Part shown: positions 41,241-56,428 of the stretch, one piece after another
How the letters are laid out: every line of letters begins with the position of its first letter
Position numbering within the stretch: the first letter of the stretch is position 1
Assembly (NCBI RefSeq): GCF_000150955.2
Contig: NC_011676.1
Location: 764,419-828,418, forward strand
Source: Phaeodactylum tricornutum CCAP 1055/1
Taxonomy: Eukaryota; Bacillariophyta; Bacillariophyceae; Surirellales; Neidiaceae
Direction: 5' to 3'
DNA length: 64,000 nt
Made by a program: the position numbers and the translations under genes
Notes under the pieces: model-generated
What the model was told of the DNA's origin: nothing
Databases searched by the model: none
Seen by the model: the letters and a program-made list of their open reading frames with translations, nothing else

Positions 41241-42161
41241 ATGCACCCTATTGAAGAAGCCTTCGGGAAAGGCTGCAATCTCTACAAAGACGTGCTGAAC
41301 TGCGACATCGATTCCGACAAGGCCCAACTCCGCAAGGCATACTACCGTACGGCATTGCGGTACCATCCAGACAAAAATCCCGACAATGCCAAGGCGTCGC
41401 AGCAGTTCCAGGCCATCTCGTTGGCTTATCAAATCTTGCAAAACCAAGAATCTCGTGAGGAGTACGACGAATCGGGTGTTATTCCTTCGGATGCGATCGA
41501 TGACGACGATGTCGCCGCTACGAAACAGGGCGCGGATATCTGGAAACAATACTTTGACCAAATTTTTGGCAAGGTAACAAAGAGCGACATTGATGCTTTT
41601 GCGAGCAAATATAAATGCTCGGACGAAGAGCGGCGAGATGTGCTCAAAGAATTTCCAGCACGCAAAGGGAATCTTGTAAAGATGCTGGACTTTGTCATGC
41701 TTTCTGAGCCTAGGGATGCGAGTCGCTGGGTAGAAGACTTCATTCTGCCAGCTATGGAGAAGGGGCAGATCAAAACAGACTTCAAGGATACAATGCAAAC
41801 GACCTTGGAAAAGCTCAAACGAAAGGTAGCAAAAGAAGATGCCGAGACAGCAAGTAACGATGGCGACGAAACAGAAACAGACGACGAATCCAGTGACATT
41901 GAACCGTCGCCGCCACCCAAGAAAAAGGCCAAGTCGACGAGCAAGTCGGCACTACAACCAAAGAAAAGCAAACAAAAGCCGCAAAGCGATATGTCGAACT
42001 TAATTGCTGCTATCCAAAACAAAAAACGTGGTGGTGGAAACATCATTTCCAGTCTGGGGGCACGGTACGGTGTCACAATCGATCAAGACCAAGATCCTCT
42101 GAACGATGCGGACTTCGCCGAAGCACAAGCCAAGCTGCAAAAGAAGAAACGGCGGAAATAG
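41241..42161 (+). CDS. DNAJC9-like J-domain protein
   Basis: 306 residues from ATG 41241; the frame upstream reaches only a TTG. The J domain (about 10-80) contains the HPD motif in RYHPDKNP (about 42-44). A region matching DNAJC9 follows: DIWKQYFDQIFGKVTKSDIDAFASKYKCSDEERRDVLKEF and a long helical Lys/Glu-rich tail. DNAJC9 is a histone H3-H4 chaperone that brings HSP70 to chromatin; the same function here is inferred. The tail holds acidic runs (DDESSDIEPSPPP) and basic runs (KKKAKSTSK), possibly a nuclear signal. It ends in KKKRRK. Confidence 0.88.
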   Translation: MHPIEEAFGKGCNLYKDVLNCDIDSDKAQLRKAYYRTALRYHPDKNPDNAKASQQFQAISLAYQILQNQESREEYDESGVIPSDAIDDDDVAATKQGADIWKQYFDQIFGKVTKSDIDAFASKYKCSDEERRDVLKEFPARKGNLVKMLDFVMLSEPRDASRWVEDFILPAMEKGQIKTDFKDTMQTTLEKLKRKVAKEDAETASNDGDETETDDESSDIEPSPPPKKKAKSTSKSALQPKKSKQKPQSDMSNLIAAIQNKKRGGGNIISSLGARYGVTIDQDQDPLNDADFAEAQAKLQKKKRRK

Positions 42162-42428
42162 ATGCGTTTGATGACGTTGGGACCTATCTCAGGCACGTAA
42201 AAGCTCGGCGCCAATTCACAGTTGCACACCGCTATTAAATCACGTTGTGGTTCTCTAAAGCAAACGTGGCATATACATCTTGCTTATCATATCTTCATAC
42301 GGTCTAGCTAGGACGCACTCTACATCAAAACGAGCAGAGTCATTGCCCGCGGTCACCAAAATCAATGCTTCGATACAAATATTTAGCACTGGATGCGACA
42401 TCACAAAATGATTTTGATAACAGATCGT

Positions 42429-43958
42429 CTAGCGCAGTAGATGCGGGAAATAGGAGTTCATGACCGATGTGGCCCCGCCAATCAAACTCGATACCACACC
42501 GAAGCCTACCAGGAATTTACAAAATGCGCGTTCCAATGACAAACGTGTCGACTTGGTCGTAGATCCCGCGCTTTGTTTCAGGAATAGTAGCGTTGGAAAG
42601 ATGTAAATAAGTGCAGTTCCCATCAACGCGCCATTGAACGACACGACAAATCCCGCGTCTTTAATCACCAACGCAATGGCCGTCAAAATGGCTAGCAAAA
42701 CGGATGTGTAGCGTGTTTCTGTTGCACGCGTCACCGTTTGTCCCTTTTTCGCAAACAGGTCTAGTGCTGCGGATCGGCACGCGCTGAACAGAAAGGGAAA
42801 TCCGCCAATTACGGAAATGGCCACCAGCAGTCTACTGACCGAAGCCCCAATATCAGCGTTGGCGTAATTGTTGAGAACCACGCCCGCCGAGTTGCCGCCA
42901 AATGTTAAGAAACCAAAGGTGAGTGTGAGCGCGTTAATAATTCCGACCACAACGTAGCCGGCCACGGTCATCGTGTTGAACTTTGCCATTGTCTTCTCGG
43001 TCTTGCGCTGGTCAACGTTTTTACCCGCGAGCGATCTATAAAAATCTGGAGCAGAAAAGTGCGCCATGAAGGAGACACACGCCATGGCAATTAAAATGAG
43101 CGGCGCCGGCGTTTGTAGTCGACTGTAGGTTTTGAACTGGGGCTGCATGGCTGAGGGGATGGACGCGAGCATACCCTTGCCGACCTTGGCGTACGGACTG
43201 GAAGGTACGATCTCGGGACACCGCCAAGCCAAGAATAAAGTAGAGACTACAGTACCCAGAACTCCAATGATGGAAACGGGGGCGAGCGATGCGAGACTCT
43301 GTAGATTGCAGAGTGGGACCAAGGTTGTGGCAGTCACGGCCAAAATAGCTGCTTGTCGACTCGCCCAGAGTCCGGACAAGCCACCGGCCGTTGCCAAGCT
43401 CGAAAACATGTCACCAATGATGAGATTGAAGGTCAAACAACAACCAAAGCAGTAGACAAAGTTTGCTAGTGAAACAATGGTCGAAGACTCGGATTTGTAG
43501 ATCTTTTTCCACAAGTCGCCGAGACTGTTGGCTTGAGTGGCGTGAGTCAAGCGTCCGTAGAGAGTGAAAGTGTACGCACTCATTGTTCCCAAAACCACCA
43601 TCAGCACATTCGCTGGAATCAGGGCGGAGGGATAATTCGAAACGGCTGCAACTCCTGCAGGGAGAGCCAAACACCCGGATCCTACAATCGCCTTGATGAG
43701 ACTGAATGTAGCCGCTGCGACACTGCTTCCTCCGTCACTGTTTCCATCATCGTTTTTCGCGGCGTCGAGATTGGCGGTGGTCGCGGTAAAGCGAGCCGTA
43801 GGTGTCTGACGGGGCCATTTCCCTGCAAACCTTCCAGACGCCGTCGCTGCGGACGGCACGCTGCGTATCTGCCGGGGAGACCGACAACTTGTCGGTCGCA
43901 ACGCGTTGGTCGCCGTCCACAGCAGGAAAACGAAGGAAAATCTACGATTCGGTAACAT
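42429..43958 (-). CDS. Amino-acid/auxin permease (AAAP) family transporter, with leader
   Basis: 509 residues from ATG 43958. Eleven or so hydrophobic segments fit the AAAP/SLC38-like family, beginning SLIKAIVGSGCLALPAGVAAVSNY. An N-terminal hydrophobic stretch (RFSFVFLLWTATNALRPTSC) followed by an Arg/Ser/Thr-rich region of about 60 residues looks like a signal-plus-transit leader, so an organelle membrane is possible. Substrate unknown; the family moves neutral or basic amino acids with protons or sodium. A second AAAP gene without such a leader lies at 56429-57787. Plastid or vacuole location is inferred only. Confidence 0.8.
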   Translation of the reverse strand: MLPNRRFSFVFLLWTATNALRPTSCRSPRQIRSVPSAATASGRFAGKWPRQTPTARFTATTANLDAAKNDDGNSDGGSSVAAATFSLIKAIVGSGCLALPAGVAAVSNYPSALIPANVLMVVLGTMSAYTFTLYGRLTHATQANSLGDLWKKIYKSESSTIVSLANFVYCFGCCLTFNLIIGDMFSSLATAGGLSGLWASRQAAILAVTATTLVPLCNLQSLASLAPVSIIGVLGTVVSTLFLAWRCPEIVPSSPYAKVGKGMLASIPSAMQPQFKTYSRLQTPAPLILIAMACVSFMAHFSAPDFYRSLAGKNVDQRKTEKTMAKFNTMTVAGYVVVGIINALTLTFGFLTFGGNSAGVVLNNYANADIGASVSRLLVAISVIGGFPFLFSACRSAALDLFAKKGQTVTRATETRYTSVLLAILTAIALVIKDAGFVVSFNGALMGTALIYIFPTLLFLKQSAGSTTKSTRLSLERAFCKFLVGFGVVSSLIGGATSVMNSYFPHLLR

Positions 43959-44483
43959 TGTCTTGACTAGCAGGATGCAGTCTGAGGTAAAGGTTGTTGT
44001 TGTTGATAAGATGGGCCTAATGATGAAATGAGAGGTCGTTTGCGATCACCGTCGCGACACCGGAAAAGCCGATCTTGCACGTGTTGGTATCGGCGATGGA
44101 TGTGATGCCGAATCGAAATTCGGTGTCCGTCCAAAAACTGAACTTCGTACGTTGTGACTGTTTCTCGGATCTCGCAAGGGGTTCGTCCGTCCGCGTACCG
44201 AGCCTCAAATAAAGTACAGAGACCGTTCTATGTTACAGTGGATTCCACGGACACTGTGACACGGTCGAATTCGCAGACAATTAATTGGACATGTATCTGC
44301 TAGCTGGCTAGAGGTTCCTGGAATTGACAGATGACAATCACACCTCGGAAAATGAAACGAATTCTTGGCAATCCTGGAAAACTTTACCGCCCGTAAAACC
44401 GTAACTCACATTAACTTTTCGAAACGTAGATCCATCTCACGATACTCCTATTCGTACAGAAAAGCAAAGAAACGCCCACTGGA
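43959..44483. other. Divergent promoter region, AAAP and MGMT genes
   Basis: 525 bp. A GTTACAGTGGATTCC element is at 44232-44246. No gene is supported; a 63-codon open frame on the minus strand has no features. Confidence 0.4.
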
Positions 44484-44909
44484 ATGAAAGCGTCGCCCAC
44501 TAATGGGATTGTCAAGGCGAGTCCCCACAGCAAGACGAAAACGATGGCAGCACTAGCCTTGCTTTCTTCGGGACAGATCCCGCTGACGACCTTCCAAGCC
44601 AAGGTGTACCATGCTCTAGTAAAAGTACCGGAAGGAAAAGTGACCACCTACAAAGAACTAGGTTTGGCGATCGATTGCCGTTCAGCCCAGGCAATCGGAC
44701 AAGCTCTCAAGCGGAATCCGTACGCTCCCACGGTGCCCTGTCACCGGGTGGTGCAGTCGGATCTATCGCTAGGGGGCTTTGGAGGCACACGTAGTGGGGC
44801 GAAGATTGACCGAAAGATAGCACTCCTGCAATCGGAGGGTGTTCGGTTGAACGGCAATGGCTGCATCGAGAAGTCGAGCGTCTATACTTTTCCGAAGAAA
44901 CCACAATAA
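44484..44909 (+). CDS. Methylated-DNA-[protein]-cysteine methyltransferase (MGMT/Ogt)
   Basis: 141 residues, ATG 44484. The acceptor-Cys motif PCHRVV is at Cys86, inside a region with KVTTYKELG, QALKRNPYAPTVPCHRVV and LGGFGGTRS, as in MGMT/Ogt. The protein removes alkyl groups from O6-guanine in a suicide reaction. It is a compact form made of the C-terminal domain, with the N-terminal lobe missing or very short. A second ATG at 44544 (MAALALLSSG) is an alternative start. It resembles ATL or minimal MGMT proteins, but keeps the reactive Cys. Confidence 0.92.
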   Translation: MKASPTNGIVKASPHSKTKTMAALALLSSGQIPLTTFQAKVYHALVKVPEGKVTTYKELGLAIDCRSAQAIGQALKRNPYAPTVPCHRVVQSDLSLGGFGGTRSGAKIDRKIALLQSEGVRLNGNGCIEKSSVYTFPKKPQ

Positions 44910-45299
44910 TTATATGGTATTCCACGTTTACAGTCAGCATTTGTAATAAGACTCGGTTGATATGTAAGACAAAGGGATTGCGAAGTCAGCACGAGTAGCA
45001 TACGCTGACAATACGAATAGCCCTGTGATCTACAGGCTAGATGTTCCACAGGGATTTCAATTCTCTGGGCGTTGCATTACGATGGAGTGACGAGAGTGAG
45101 TAGTGATTCCAAGCACACAACAAATAAATCTAGACAAGCAGCCCCTCCATAGAATGCAGTTGTTGTGTTGACACAGTAAGAGAGAATTTATAATAGGTCG
45201 AAAGCGTGACCTTTGGTTCGCCGTCCTCGGATTAGTTGCTGCGAACAAGTTACTAGAAGTTTGCGGAATGCTACAAAATATGCCCGATCCGTTATCAAC
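44910..45299. other. Intergenic stretch, 390 bp
   Basis: Between the convergent MGMT and glutathione reductase genes. Nothing beyond short open frames was recognised; a TTTACAGTCAG element is at 44929-44939. Confidence 0.4.
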
Positions 45300-49086
<3,787 letters not shown>

Positions 49087-52000
49087 ATGATGGCCCCTTT
49101 TGACGGCACCGGAGGTCCACAACAGGGAAATCCCGGGGTGCAGCCGCTGCAACAAAGGCCTCCCATGCCACCAGGCCATCCTGGTATGCCGAATCAGGGG
49201 ATGCCGCCTGGACATCACCGACCCATGAACCCTCCCCATTACACTCATCAAAACTCGGGGAATATGGGTGGAATGCCCGGACAGCCTCCGCCTCCTTACC
49301 CAATGCCCCAATCTCCGGCAAACGGAAGGCAACCGAGCTACTCGGGCATGCCACAGAATCCTGGCCAGTATTCGTCGCATCCGCCGCTGCACTCGCCCCG
49401 TCAACACCAAGGCGGACCGCCGCCTCCACAGATGCACCCAAATATTCCTCATCCTTCTCATCCGCAACAGCAAATGCATCGGACGGGTTCCATGGGGCGC
49501 AGCACGTCTTCCAGTATGGGGCACGCGATGCCGCCAATGCAGCAAGACCCGATGCGCGGATCTAATTCGCAGGGGACGCACAGTCGGCATCATCAGCAAC
49601 AGCAGTTTGTGTCGACCTCGAACGGTATGGGAGGAAGCGGTCCAAGTGGAAACTGGCAGAGCGACAACGACACTCCGCACCGCAGAGAAATGATCCAGCA
49701 TATGTAAGCATTAGAAAGGCCTCGTTAGGCATCTCACATGTGTTCACGACTTGGCTCACAACATGCTGTTTTTTGGTACAGTCTTAAGCTCTTGAAAAAG
49801 GACAAGAACGGATCCCCCGAATCGATGAACAAGCTCCCCCAAATGGCGAAACAGTTAGAGGTTTCTCTGTACAGGAATGCGCGGTCGTTTGAAGCTTACA
49901 TGGACATGGCTACTCTGAAGCAGCGATTGCAACAAATCGCAATGGAGGTTTCGCGAAAAGCTCGAGGTCAAGGAGATTTATCGCAACGCGATGACCGCGG
50001 AATTTACGCTGATCGCTCGCAGTCCTTCTCAAGTCAAAACGGGATGAAACGTAGCGACCGTGGAATACCTGGCGGAACAAACTCTCCTTTCATGGGAAAT
50101 TCTAGCTCAAACTCCGCTCGAATGGTCGCTTTGGAAGAGATTAATCCGATGGCCAATCCAGGTGGCGATATGCTGAGAAATGGCCCCGCCTATAGCTCTG
50201 CCCGGCCACCAAGTCACGTGAATGATCGGATGAGCCAGTCAAGTCATCGACCTCCTGTATCGCAGTCATCGTCGTCGACGCAGTCTCGGAACGATCCCGA
50301 TTGGAAAGTCAGAATACGTCACAAACAGCAACGTCTTCTGCTTCTTCACCATTCTGCTAAATGCATGGCCGAAGAAGGGCGATGTACTATGACATCTCAC
50401 TGTGGGGACATGAAGCGTCTTTGGCGTCACATGGAGGGTTGCAAGGACAACAATTGCAGAGTTGGTCACTGTTTTTCATCCCGTGCTATTTTGAGTCACT
50501 ACCGGAAGTGTAAAGATCCAAGCTGCCCAGCATGCGGTCCGGTCCGAGATACTGTTCGCAAATCGAGGAATTCGCCTTCTTCCAGGACCATGCCCAACAA
50601 CTCCACCGGGCCCATGATGAATGCGATGAGGGGGATGGCACAGATTTTACCACCCCAATCATCGTCGTCCTCGCAGGGGATGATGCCGTCGGATCCCCTT
50701 GGCTCCTCTGTTGGATCGTATGGAAACGGTGGAAGTTCCGTGGCCCCTCCTTACCCTCATCATTCTTCGTCTGCCTCGCGAGCAGCTATGCCGCCGCCCT
50801 CCGCGTCTGGTACAAATGGTTCCAGTGCATCGATGCAATATCAACCTCCACAAATATCTTCACCATCACAGTTTCGACCATCCAGTCGAGGTGGCACGCA
50901 GACACAGGGACCGCCCCCCTCTGTTCAGCCTCTTTACGGGTCAGATCGCGCGGCTGCCGACTCACGCATGCCGCCAGCTCCTGTGCAGAGATTGCAAGAT
51001 CCAAAATCTAGACCACCGATGGGCTCGGCTTCTTCGAGATCAATGGCCAGCTCTGGCGAGACGGAATTTGCTGAGTCGCAGAGGATTCGCCACAAGCAAC
51101 AGCGCTTGCTGCTGCTTCGTCATGCATCCCGCTGTCAACATGAAGCGGGGAAATGCCCAGCTACCCCTCACTGCGCTAGTATGAAGCGACTTTGGAGACA
51201 TATTGCAAATTGTAAGGATCAGGACTGCTCTGTTCAACATTGTCTTAGTAGTCGCGGCGTTCTCAGCCATTATCGACGGTGTAAAGATGCGCTCTGTCCT
51301 GCATGTGGGCCTGTCCGAGAAACTATACGGAAAAGTCATGAGATGGAAAGTCAAAGCAATCCACAAGGGGTACCGTCCGACAATCGGTTTATGGGTCGAG
51401 ATGATTCGTTCGGTCGGTCAAGTTCCGTTACATCGCCAACCGAACAGGAACCGAAGCGTATGAGAACAGAACATCGCCCTAGCGCGGCGTCTATAAAATC
51501 AGCGCGCTCTACGCCTGTGAGCGCGCCTCCTTTGAAGCAAGAACCCCCTCGAAGCATAGGCAAAGGTGAGAAAGTAGCTCCATCTGCTGAAAAAGATTCG
51601 AAAGGAAGTGTCGACCGATCACTCCTCGAGAGTTTCTCGGTGAAGGAGCTCGAAACTCATTTGCGATCGCTGGAACGAGAGACCCAACTTCCTCCGGCGA
51701 AGCTCAAGTCTAAATGTCTGGATGTATTAAAGGGTTTAATGGCTCACCAACACGGTTGGGTTTTCAATGGTCCAGTCGATCCAGTTGAGCTCGGTCTTGT
51801 TGATTATTTTGAAATTATCAAGAAGCCCATGGACCTCGGCACCATTCAAAAGCGTTTGGAAAGTAGTGCATACCACTCCATCGATGACTTTAAAACGGAT
51901 ATCTTCTTAACTTTTGAGAATGCAATGGTGTATAATGAGGATGGTTCCGTTGTCTACGACATGGCGAAGCAGCTGAAGGTTAAAGCCGAATCTGACATGA

Positions 52001-54428
52001 AGAGACTTGTGGCACAACTGGAAACAGAAGACCTTGAAAGACGCCAGAATGAACGCGCGTGCACCTTGTGTGGTTCAGAGAAACTGTTGTTTGAACCTCC
52101 TGTTTATTTTTGTAACGGAATTAATTGTCAATCGCAGCGGATCCGACGAAACAGTCACTTCTATATCGGAGGAAACAACCAATACTTTTGGTGTAGCCCT
52201 TGCTTTAATGAACTTGATGATAAAATTCCGATTGAGCTTGCCGACTTGACAGTCATGAAAAACAATCTGAAGAAGAAAAAGAATGACGAGATTCACGAGG
52301 AGAGCTGGGTACAGTGTGACACTTGCGAACGGTGGGTTCACCAGATATGTGGACTTTTTAACACCCGTCAGAATAAAGAGCACCACAGCGAGTACTGTTG
52401 TCCTAAATGTTTGCTTGAAAAACGCAAAACTGTTTCAATAACTCCAGCGCCGAAGCCATTGCTGGCTGCGGACTTGCCGCGGACTACTTTATCGGAGTGG
52501 CTAGAACGCAGTGTCACTAAGAAAGTGGAAAAAAGGAAGAGAGAACTGGCCGAAGAGCGTTCGCAGAATGAGGTACGTGTCTCTACATTTTGTTCATCGA
52601 GCAAGTCGTTTATGTATCGATTTAACTAAGGAAGTCTTTTCTCTTTCAGGGGATATCTCTTGAAGAAGCTTTGCGACAGGTAGAAAGTGGCGGCCCAATA
52701 ATAATTCGTCAAGTTACCGCGATGGATAGAAAGCTTGAGGTTCGCGAGCTGATGAAAAAGCGATATGCACACAAGAATTATCCTGACGAATTTCCCTTTC
52801 GGTGCAAATCGATTGTCGTTTTTCAGCATCTTGACGGAGTTGATGTCATTCTGTTTGCGTTGTATCTCTACGAACACGGTGAAGACAATCCTCCGCCCAA
52901 CCAACGAACCGTGTACATCTCATATCTGGACAGTGTTCACTTTATGAGGCCTCGCAAACTCCGGACCTTTGTGTACCATGAGATTCTGATTGCCTATTTG
53001 GACTACGCTAGGCGACGGGGATTTGCAACTGCTCATATTTGGGCATGCCCACCTTTGAAGGGTGACGATTACATTTTCTACGCTAAACCAGAAGACCAGA
53101 AGACTCCGAGAGATTCACGACTGCGCCTTTGGTACATTGACATGCTCGTAGAATGTCAAAAAAGGAGTATCGTCGGCAAAGTAACGAATATGTACGATAT
53201 TTATTTCGCAGACCCGAATTTGGACGCCACTGCTGTTCCCTATTTGGAGGGCGACTATTTTCCTGGTGAAGCGGAGAATATTATAAAAATGCTCGAAGAA
53301 GGTGGAGGCAAGAAACTTGGGTCAGTGGGGAAAAAGAAGAAAAGCAAATCGTCGAAAGCGCAGAAGAATAAGGGAGGAAATACGGGTACTAGATCCACTG
53401 GAGTCGACGAAGAAGCGCTTATTGCGAGTGGTATTCTGGATGGAACCAAGAGTTTAAAGGACCTTGATCGTGATCAGGTCATGGTGAAGCTGGGTGAAAC
53501 GATTCAGCCTATGAAGGAAAGTTTTATAGTAGCGTTCTTAAATTGGAAAGATGCTCGCGAAGAAGATATGATAGTCCCAGAAGAAATCGAAATGGCTAGG
53601 ATTGAATACGCAGCGAAAGGTGATCCAGAGCTTGTTGGAAGCAAACGTGATGCTGCTGGAAACATGAGAGACGCTACGTCGAAGACGGGCGCGAATGGAG
53701 AGCCTGTAAAGGTTATTGATGACGACGCTGAAGATCTAGATTGCGAGTTTTTGAACAATCGCCAAGCATTCTTGAATCTTTGTCGAGGAAACCATTATCA
53801 ATTTGACGAGCTCCGGCGAGCAAAGCATACTTCATTGATGCTCCTTTGGCATCTACATAACAGAGATGCACCAAAATTTGTGCAGCAGTGCGTTTCTTGC
53901 AGTCGCGAAATCCTCAGTGGCAAACGTTTTCACTGCGACACGTGCCCTGACTATGATCTCTGTCAAGATTGCTACAAAGACCCTAAGGCAAACAGAGGTA
54001 ACTGTACGCACGCTCTTAAACCACTCGCCGTTGAAGCTGATTCCGGACAGGATCGCAGTGGGCTATCAGAGCAAGAACGCATGCAACGCCAGCGAAACCT
54101 GTTGTTACACATTCAACTTATCGAACACGCTTCAAGGTGTTCCTCTCAGACATGTTCTTCATTAAATTGCGCAAAAATGAAAAAATATCTGCAGCATGCT
54201 CGTGTCTGCAAGGTTAAAGTATTAGGAGGGTGCAAGATTTGCAAAAAGATCTGGACCTTACTCCGAATTCATGCGCAGAAATGTAAGGATACAAATTGCC
54301 CCATTCCACAATGCAATGCGATTCGTGAGAAGATGAGGCAACTGCAAAAGCAGCAGCAGGCTATGGACGACCGGCGCCGTCTGGAAATGAATCGTCACAT
54401 GCGTTTCTCCACCGCAGGAGGCTCTTGA
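49087..54428 (+). CDS. p300/CBP-type histone acetyltransferase with three TAZ domains (three exons)
   Basis: Exons 49087-49703, 49782-52572 and 52650-54428 (introns GTAAGC...ACAG phase 2, and GTACGT...TCAG phase 0), 1728 residues. Domain order is: Pro/Gln/Gly-rich N-terminus (1-197), KIX domain (about 198-260), TAZ 1 (about 382-460), TAZ 2 (about 641-718), bromodomain (about 845-945), PHD ([15 protein letters not shown], about 1049-1085), KAT11 acetyltransferase core (from about 1154; [25 protein letters not shown]), ZZ zinc finger (about 1548-1590, CHY-type pairs CVSC, CDTC) and TAZ 3 (about 1620-1697). The two N-terminal TAZ copies share [11 protein letters not shown] and KRLWRH, suggesting a tandem duplication. 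It acetylates histones and acts as a co-activator; nuclear. Confidence 0.95.
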
Positions 54429-54500
54429 GAAACCGAAAATATTTTTCGTAATATAATAGAGCTTTGTTTTCATATTTTACATGGTTTTTGTGCTTCATAC

Positions 54501-55928
54501 TTAATTTGCGTGGTAGGGCATAGCGACAAGGAAGGAGCGGCTATCAACTTCACTCATGCGTTGCTGTTTTGCATAGTAATGTAAACCATCAAATCGGAAT
54601 CTGTCTGGCCCGCCTAGCCAGTCTGGTATGTATTCATTTTCAACTACCGCGCCCAACTGAGCAAGAGCCTTTTCTTTATTATGCGGCAACACCATGATCT
54701 TTTCTCTGACTTCTTTGGTCAATAAATTTTTGACAATATTGACGAAAAACTCGGCCGATCGCGAGAGATTGATCAAAAGTAGCACTCCAAGCCGGTCCGG
54801 GTAATGATCCTGGAGCATAGTGACGTGCTGTTTAATGTGTGCAATGTTTGGCATTTTTGACCACTCGTAATTGGTGGCATCGATGACCGCATTAAACTTG
54901 CCGACACGCCCGTGGGAATCGCGGAGCGCGGCGGCAATGGCTGCGTCAACTGTGTTGAGAATTACACGAAAATAAGCCATGCCATCAACAGTTTGGTGCA
55001 TCCCGGGACGGACCCAAATCATGGCATGACGACCATAGCGAGAATTCTGGGGCGAGGCCTTGGCGAATCCTCTCGTGTATACCCATCCAATACGGTTCTC
55101 CGAAATGCCTGACGGTGACATCATCCAAGGTCGGTACGTTTCACGCCATTGCAAAGTGTGCAGTACGCCTTGCTCGGCGGGACACCCCGTTTTGCATAAA
55201 CGGAAAGGAAAGTGGGTGAAGGAAAGATCGCGAGGATTTCGCAGGGACTTGGACAAGATCCTGTAGTGGCCGTATAAAAGAAAGCCCCCGTCTTTTTGTC
55301 CGAGCGGTGTCAATGATTTAGGTTTTGTATGATTTCCTACCGGAAACCACCAAGAGGCATCACCATGCCCGCCCCAGGGCACTTTTTTGGCTCGATCAAG
55401 CACATCCGGACATTTCTGGTGCACACGAGTAGCCAGCTCGGTCAAAAGCTGCTGTTCCAAGCTCGATATTTTTGGAGGCGACGTGGAAGCCTGTGGAATG
55501 GCGATCGAATTGTATCTACTGTTAAGAGCAGACAAGGGAGTTGTTTTGGACTTGCGTCGTAATACAAAGCGAGTAAAGCTGCGGGCTCCTTTCCAACCCT
55601 TGACCACGGGAGAAGCTTTCCAGGCCTTCAGCCACTTATGGTGGGATTTCGGGGACGGATCTACGGCGGGAGCAGCCACGGAACAAACGGAGGGATTTGG
55701 CAACTGAGAGCTCGCCCAGTTAGAGATGAGGAACAGAATGATTAGATAGCTAAAAACGAGAGCAACCCAAAAAGATGTACTCCATGAAACTGTTGCGAGG
55801 GGTCGGGGATGCAAAAGACTGGAATACGATTCATCGACACATTCAGATTTCTCTCCGTTGACACCATCGGATGGAGTCGTCGACAAAGATTCGAGCGTTT
55901 TCGTTGAGCGGCGCTTTTTCCCCACCAT
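54501..55928 (-). CDS. CRAL-TRIO (Sec14-like) protein with N-terminal membrane segment
   Basis: 475 residues from ATG 55928 (MVGKKRRSTK); the longer frame opens with TTG. A hydrophobic helix lies at about 55-75 (FWVALVFSYLIILFLIS) after a basic N-terminus, so the protein is probably membrane anchored. The C-terminal half is a CRAL-TRIO lipid-binding domain (about 280-460), seen as NAVIDATNYEWSKMPNIAHI, then DRLGVLLLINLSRSAEFFVN and IPDWLGGPDRF. Sec14 proteins transfer phosphatidylinositol and phosphatidylcholine or sense lipids. A membrane-anchored form of the domain is less common. Convergent with the p300 gene (about 70 bp). Confidence 0.8.
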   Translation of the reverse strand: MVGKKRRSTKTLESLSTTPSDGVNGEKSECVDESYSSLLHPRPLATVSWSTSFWVALVFSYLIILFLISNWASSQLPNPSVCSVAAPAVDPSPKSHHKWLKAWKASPVVKGWKGARSFTRFVLRRKSKTTPLSALNSRYNSIAIPQASTSPPKISSLEQQLLTELATRVHQKCPDVLDRAKKVPWGGHGDASWWFPVGNHTKPKSLTPLGQKDGGFLLYGHYRILSKSLRNPRDLSFTHFPFRLCKTGCPAEQGVLHTLQWRETYRPWMMSPSGISENRIGWVYTRGFAKASPQNSRYGRHAMIWVRPGMHQTVDGMAYFRVILNTVDAAIAAALRDSHGRVGKFNAVIDATNYEWSKMPNIAHIKQHVTMLQDHYPDRLGVLLLINLSRSAEFFVNIVKNLLTKEVREKIMVLPHNKEKALAQLGAVVENEYIPDWLGGPDRFRFDGLHYYAKQQRMSEVDSRSFLVAMPYHAN

Positions 55929-56428
55929 GATCAAACAGAAGCAAAACGTGACCCTCCTGCGAAGAGATGAATTTTTCTTGCCGTGTTTGGTTGTCCTACT
56001 GTTATTTGTTGTTGATTTGGCTCTTTCACTGCCATTTGATTTTCGTTTTGATGGACTCTCGCAGAGGACTGGGATTTGTTTTGTCTTAAACGGACGGGAT
56101 TTTGTGCTGGACTATCGATTTCGTGGAACCTATTAGAGGAATCTTTATCGAAATATTGGAGATTGCTTGTCCTATCCGACAAAATCCAATTAATGAAGGA
56201 CTCCTGGCTAATTCTTACAGCTACAATTAATAAGAAAAAAATATCTAATTAGCATCAATGAAATGAAGACGTCATCCTTTCTCACATCAGTGTCGTCTCA
56301 TTTATTGCCGTCAAGTTTTGACGGTGCTTCGAAGGTTCCAGAACCAGCACCCATCAAGCATCTGTTCCACTCATTTCCAACGTTGTGTCTACCTTCATAC
56401 GAGGTAGTATCGTTGGAAGCCCCTAGTG
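55929..56428. other. Divergent promoter region, Sec14-like and AAAP genes
   Basis: 500 bp. An open frame (56263-56541) overlaps the start of the AAAP gene in another frame and is not called. Nothing else was seen. Confidence 0.4.

Noticed and set aside
41429-42076. 215-codon minus-strand open frame antisense to the J-domain gene
   Set aside because: Shadow of a gene with strong Lys/Glu bias; no family match.
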